Shown here piece after piece: positions 12,037 through 12,845 of a stretch of 12,845 nucleotides of DNA. The notes beneath the pieces were generated by a model, which searched no databases, was not told the DNA's origin, and worked only from the letters and a program-made list of their open reading frames with translations. Positions within the stretch are counted from its first letter, which is position 1. Each line of letters begins with the position of its first letter. Origin of the DNA: Bacillota bacterium. Lineage in GTDB: Bacteria; Bacillota; Clostridia; DSM-8532. The DNA lies in the NCBI GenBank assembly GCA_023410885.1, contig JAEYPI010000086.1:1-12845 (forward strand), read 5' to 3'. A program made the position numbers and the translations under genes.

Positions 12037-12845
12037 TTAATTCTCCTCCCACAGTTTGGCCCGTTCGATAGCGCGGTGCCAATTGTACATCAGCCCTTCA
12101 CGCTCATCCTCGCTCATTCGGGGTTCGTAACGCCGGGATATCTTCCAATTGACGCCTATCTCTTGAATGGAAGAAAATACACCGATACCTAATGCAGCCA
12201 TGTATGCGGAGCCCAAAGCGCTGGCTTCCGCAATTACCGGAATATCCAGCGGTATGCCTAAAATGTCAGCTTGAAACTGCATTAAGAAATGATTCTGGGT
12301 AGCTCCACCGTCGCAGCGCATGATGGAAATCGGAACGCCGGAGTCCTCCTCCATAGCATTTAAGACATCCTTTACCTGGTACGCTGTAGCTTCAAGCGCG
12401 GCTCGAACAATATGCCCCCGCGTAACTCCACCGGTAATTCCAATCATCATTCCTCGTGCGTAAGCATCCCAATAAGGAGCGGCCAAACCTGTAAAGCTGG
12501 GAACAAAATATACACCACCATTATCCTTTGTACGGTTAACCAATCCTTCAACTTCGGCACAAGAATCGATGATCTGAATTCCATCACGCAACCACTGGAT
12601 CGCTGCACCGGAGCTGTATATGCCTCCATCCAATGCAAATGTTAGTTTTCCGCCCAACTGCCACGCCACAGTTGTCAGGATCCCATTCGGAGAATGAACA
12701 GGTTGATTCCCGGTGTTCATCAGCATAAAACAACCGGTTCCGTATGTTGTCTTGATCATTCCTGGTGATACGCACAACTGACCGAATAAGGCCGCCTGCT
12801 GATCCGTCAGGACGCCGGATATCGGAGTGTTCAAGCCCAAAAATT
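12037..12845 (-). CDS. glpK: Glycerol kinase, C-terminal half (cut by window edge)
   Basis: Glycerol kinase phosphorylates glycerol with ATP to glycerol-3-phosphate, feeding the dehydrogenase operon downstream. The visible 269 codons cover the C-terminal FGGY domain: PISGVLTDQQAALFGQLC, the nucleotide-contact loop KTTYGTGCFMLMNTGN, GGIYSSGAAIQWLRDG, TGLAAPYWDAYARGMMIGIT, and the FGGY signature segment CDGGATQNHFLMQFQADILG. These line up closely with E. coli GlpK. The frame runs unbroken to the right edge, where the codon at 12838-12840 is TTG, an internal Leu, so the gene continues outside the window. The C-terminus is normal (HRAIERAKLWEEN). It is on the same strand as the GlpA-like operon but separated by the remnant-bearing junction. 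No HPr phosphorylation site can be judged from this part. Confidence 0.97.
   Translation of the reverse strand, partial: FLGLNTPISGVLTDQQAALFGQLCVSPGMIKTTYGTGCFMLMNTGNQPVHSPNGILTTVAWQLGGKLTFALDGGIYSSGAAIQWLRDGIQIIDSCAEVEGLVNRTKDNGGVYFVPSFTGLAAPYWDAYARGMMIGITGGVTRGHIVRAALEATAYQVKDVLNAMEEDSGVPISIMRCDGGATQNHFLMQFQADILGIPLDIPVIAEASALGSAYMAALGIGVFSSIQEIGVNWKISRRYEPRMSEDEREGLMYNWHRAIERAKLWEEN

Overview
The window looks like chromosome from a low-to-moderate GC Firmicute, probably a Clostridia/Peptococcaceae-type anaerobe. The grounds are strong AGGAGG-type ribosome binding sites before almost every gene, SigA-type promoters, TTG and GTG starts, a tRNA with encoded CCA, a MacAB-like exporter without outer-membrane partner, and the clostridial form of the glycerol-3-phosphate oxidation operon. 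The genus cannot be fixed from sequence alone. Nearly all genes lie on the minus strand; mscS and the tRNA are the exceptions.

Layout, left to right. (1) 1-2171: a MacAB-type export operon on the minus strand, read as membrane fusion protein, ATPase, then permease (cut by the left edge). (2) 2509-3633: an MscS-family mechanosensitive channel on the plus strand, with a long, repeat-bearing leader. (3) 3803-5234: an ECF sigma factor and a single-pass membrane protein overlapping it, probably its anti-sigma or sensor. (4) 5532-6365: undecaprenyl-diphosphatase UppP/BacA. (5) 6658-6744: tRNA-Leu(CAG) with a good promoter and terminator. (6) 6850-7013: a short stretch holding a decayed fragment that reads like an IS3-family transposase. 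(7) 7014-7805: a DeoR-family repressor. (8) 8142-11530: an operon of a GlpA-like FAD/[2Fe-2S] dehydrogenase, a pyridine-nucleotide/FAD oxidoreductase, a DUF1667 four-cysteine protein and a TIGR04076-type small protein. (9) 11531-12036: a non-coding junction with a SigA promoter, an IS21-like terminal region and a degenerate piece of a second GlpA gene. (10) 12037-12845: the C-terminal half of glycerol kinase GlpK, cut by the right edge.

Functionally, GlpK makes glycerol-3-phosphate and the GlpA-like enzyme oxidises it to dihydroxyacetone phosphate. Electrons presumably pass through the iron-sulfur site to the second flavoprotein and DUF1667 partner; no GlpC-type membrane anchor is present here. 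The DeoR protein is the likely local regulator. The left half is envelope-related: export, osmotic release, an ECF system and lipid-carrier recycling.

The most interesting signals are not whole genes. They are (a) a glp operon promoter whose -35 box coincides with the apparent tip of an IS21-like element; (b) a fossil of a second, GC-rich GlpA between glpK and that element; (c) the mscS leader, where two 17-nt copies compete for the same complementary hexamer; and (d) two large folded elements at 5370-5514 and 8060-8127. I found no CRISPR array, phage genes or clearly new defence system.
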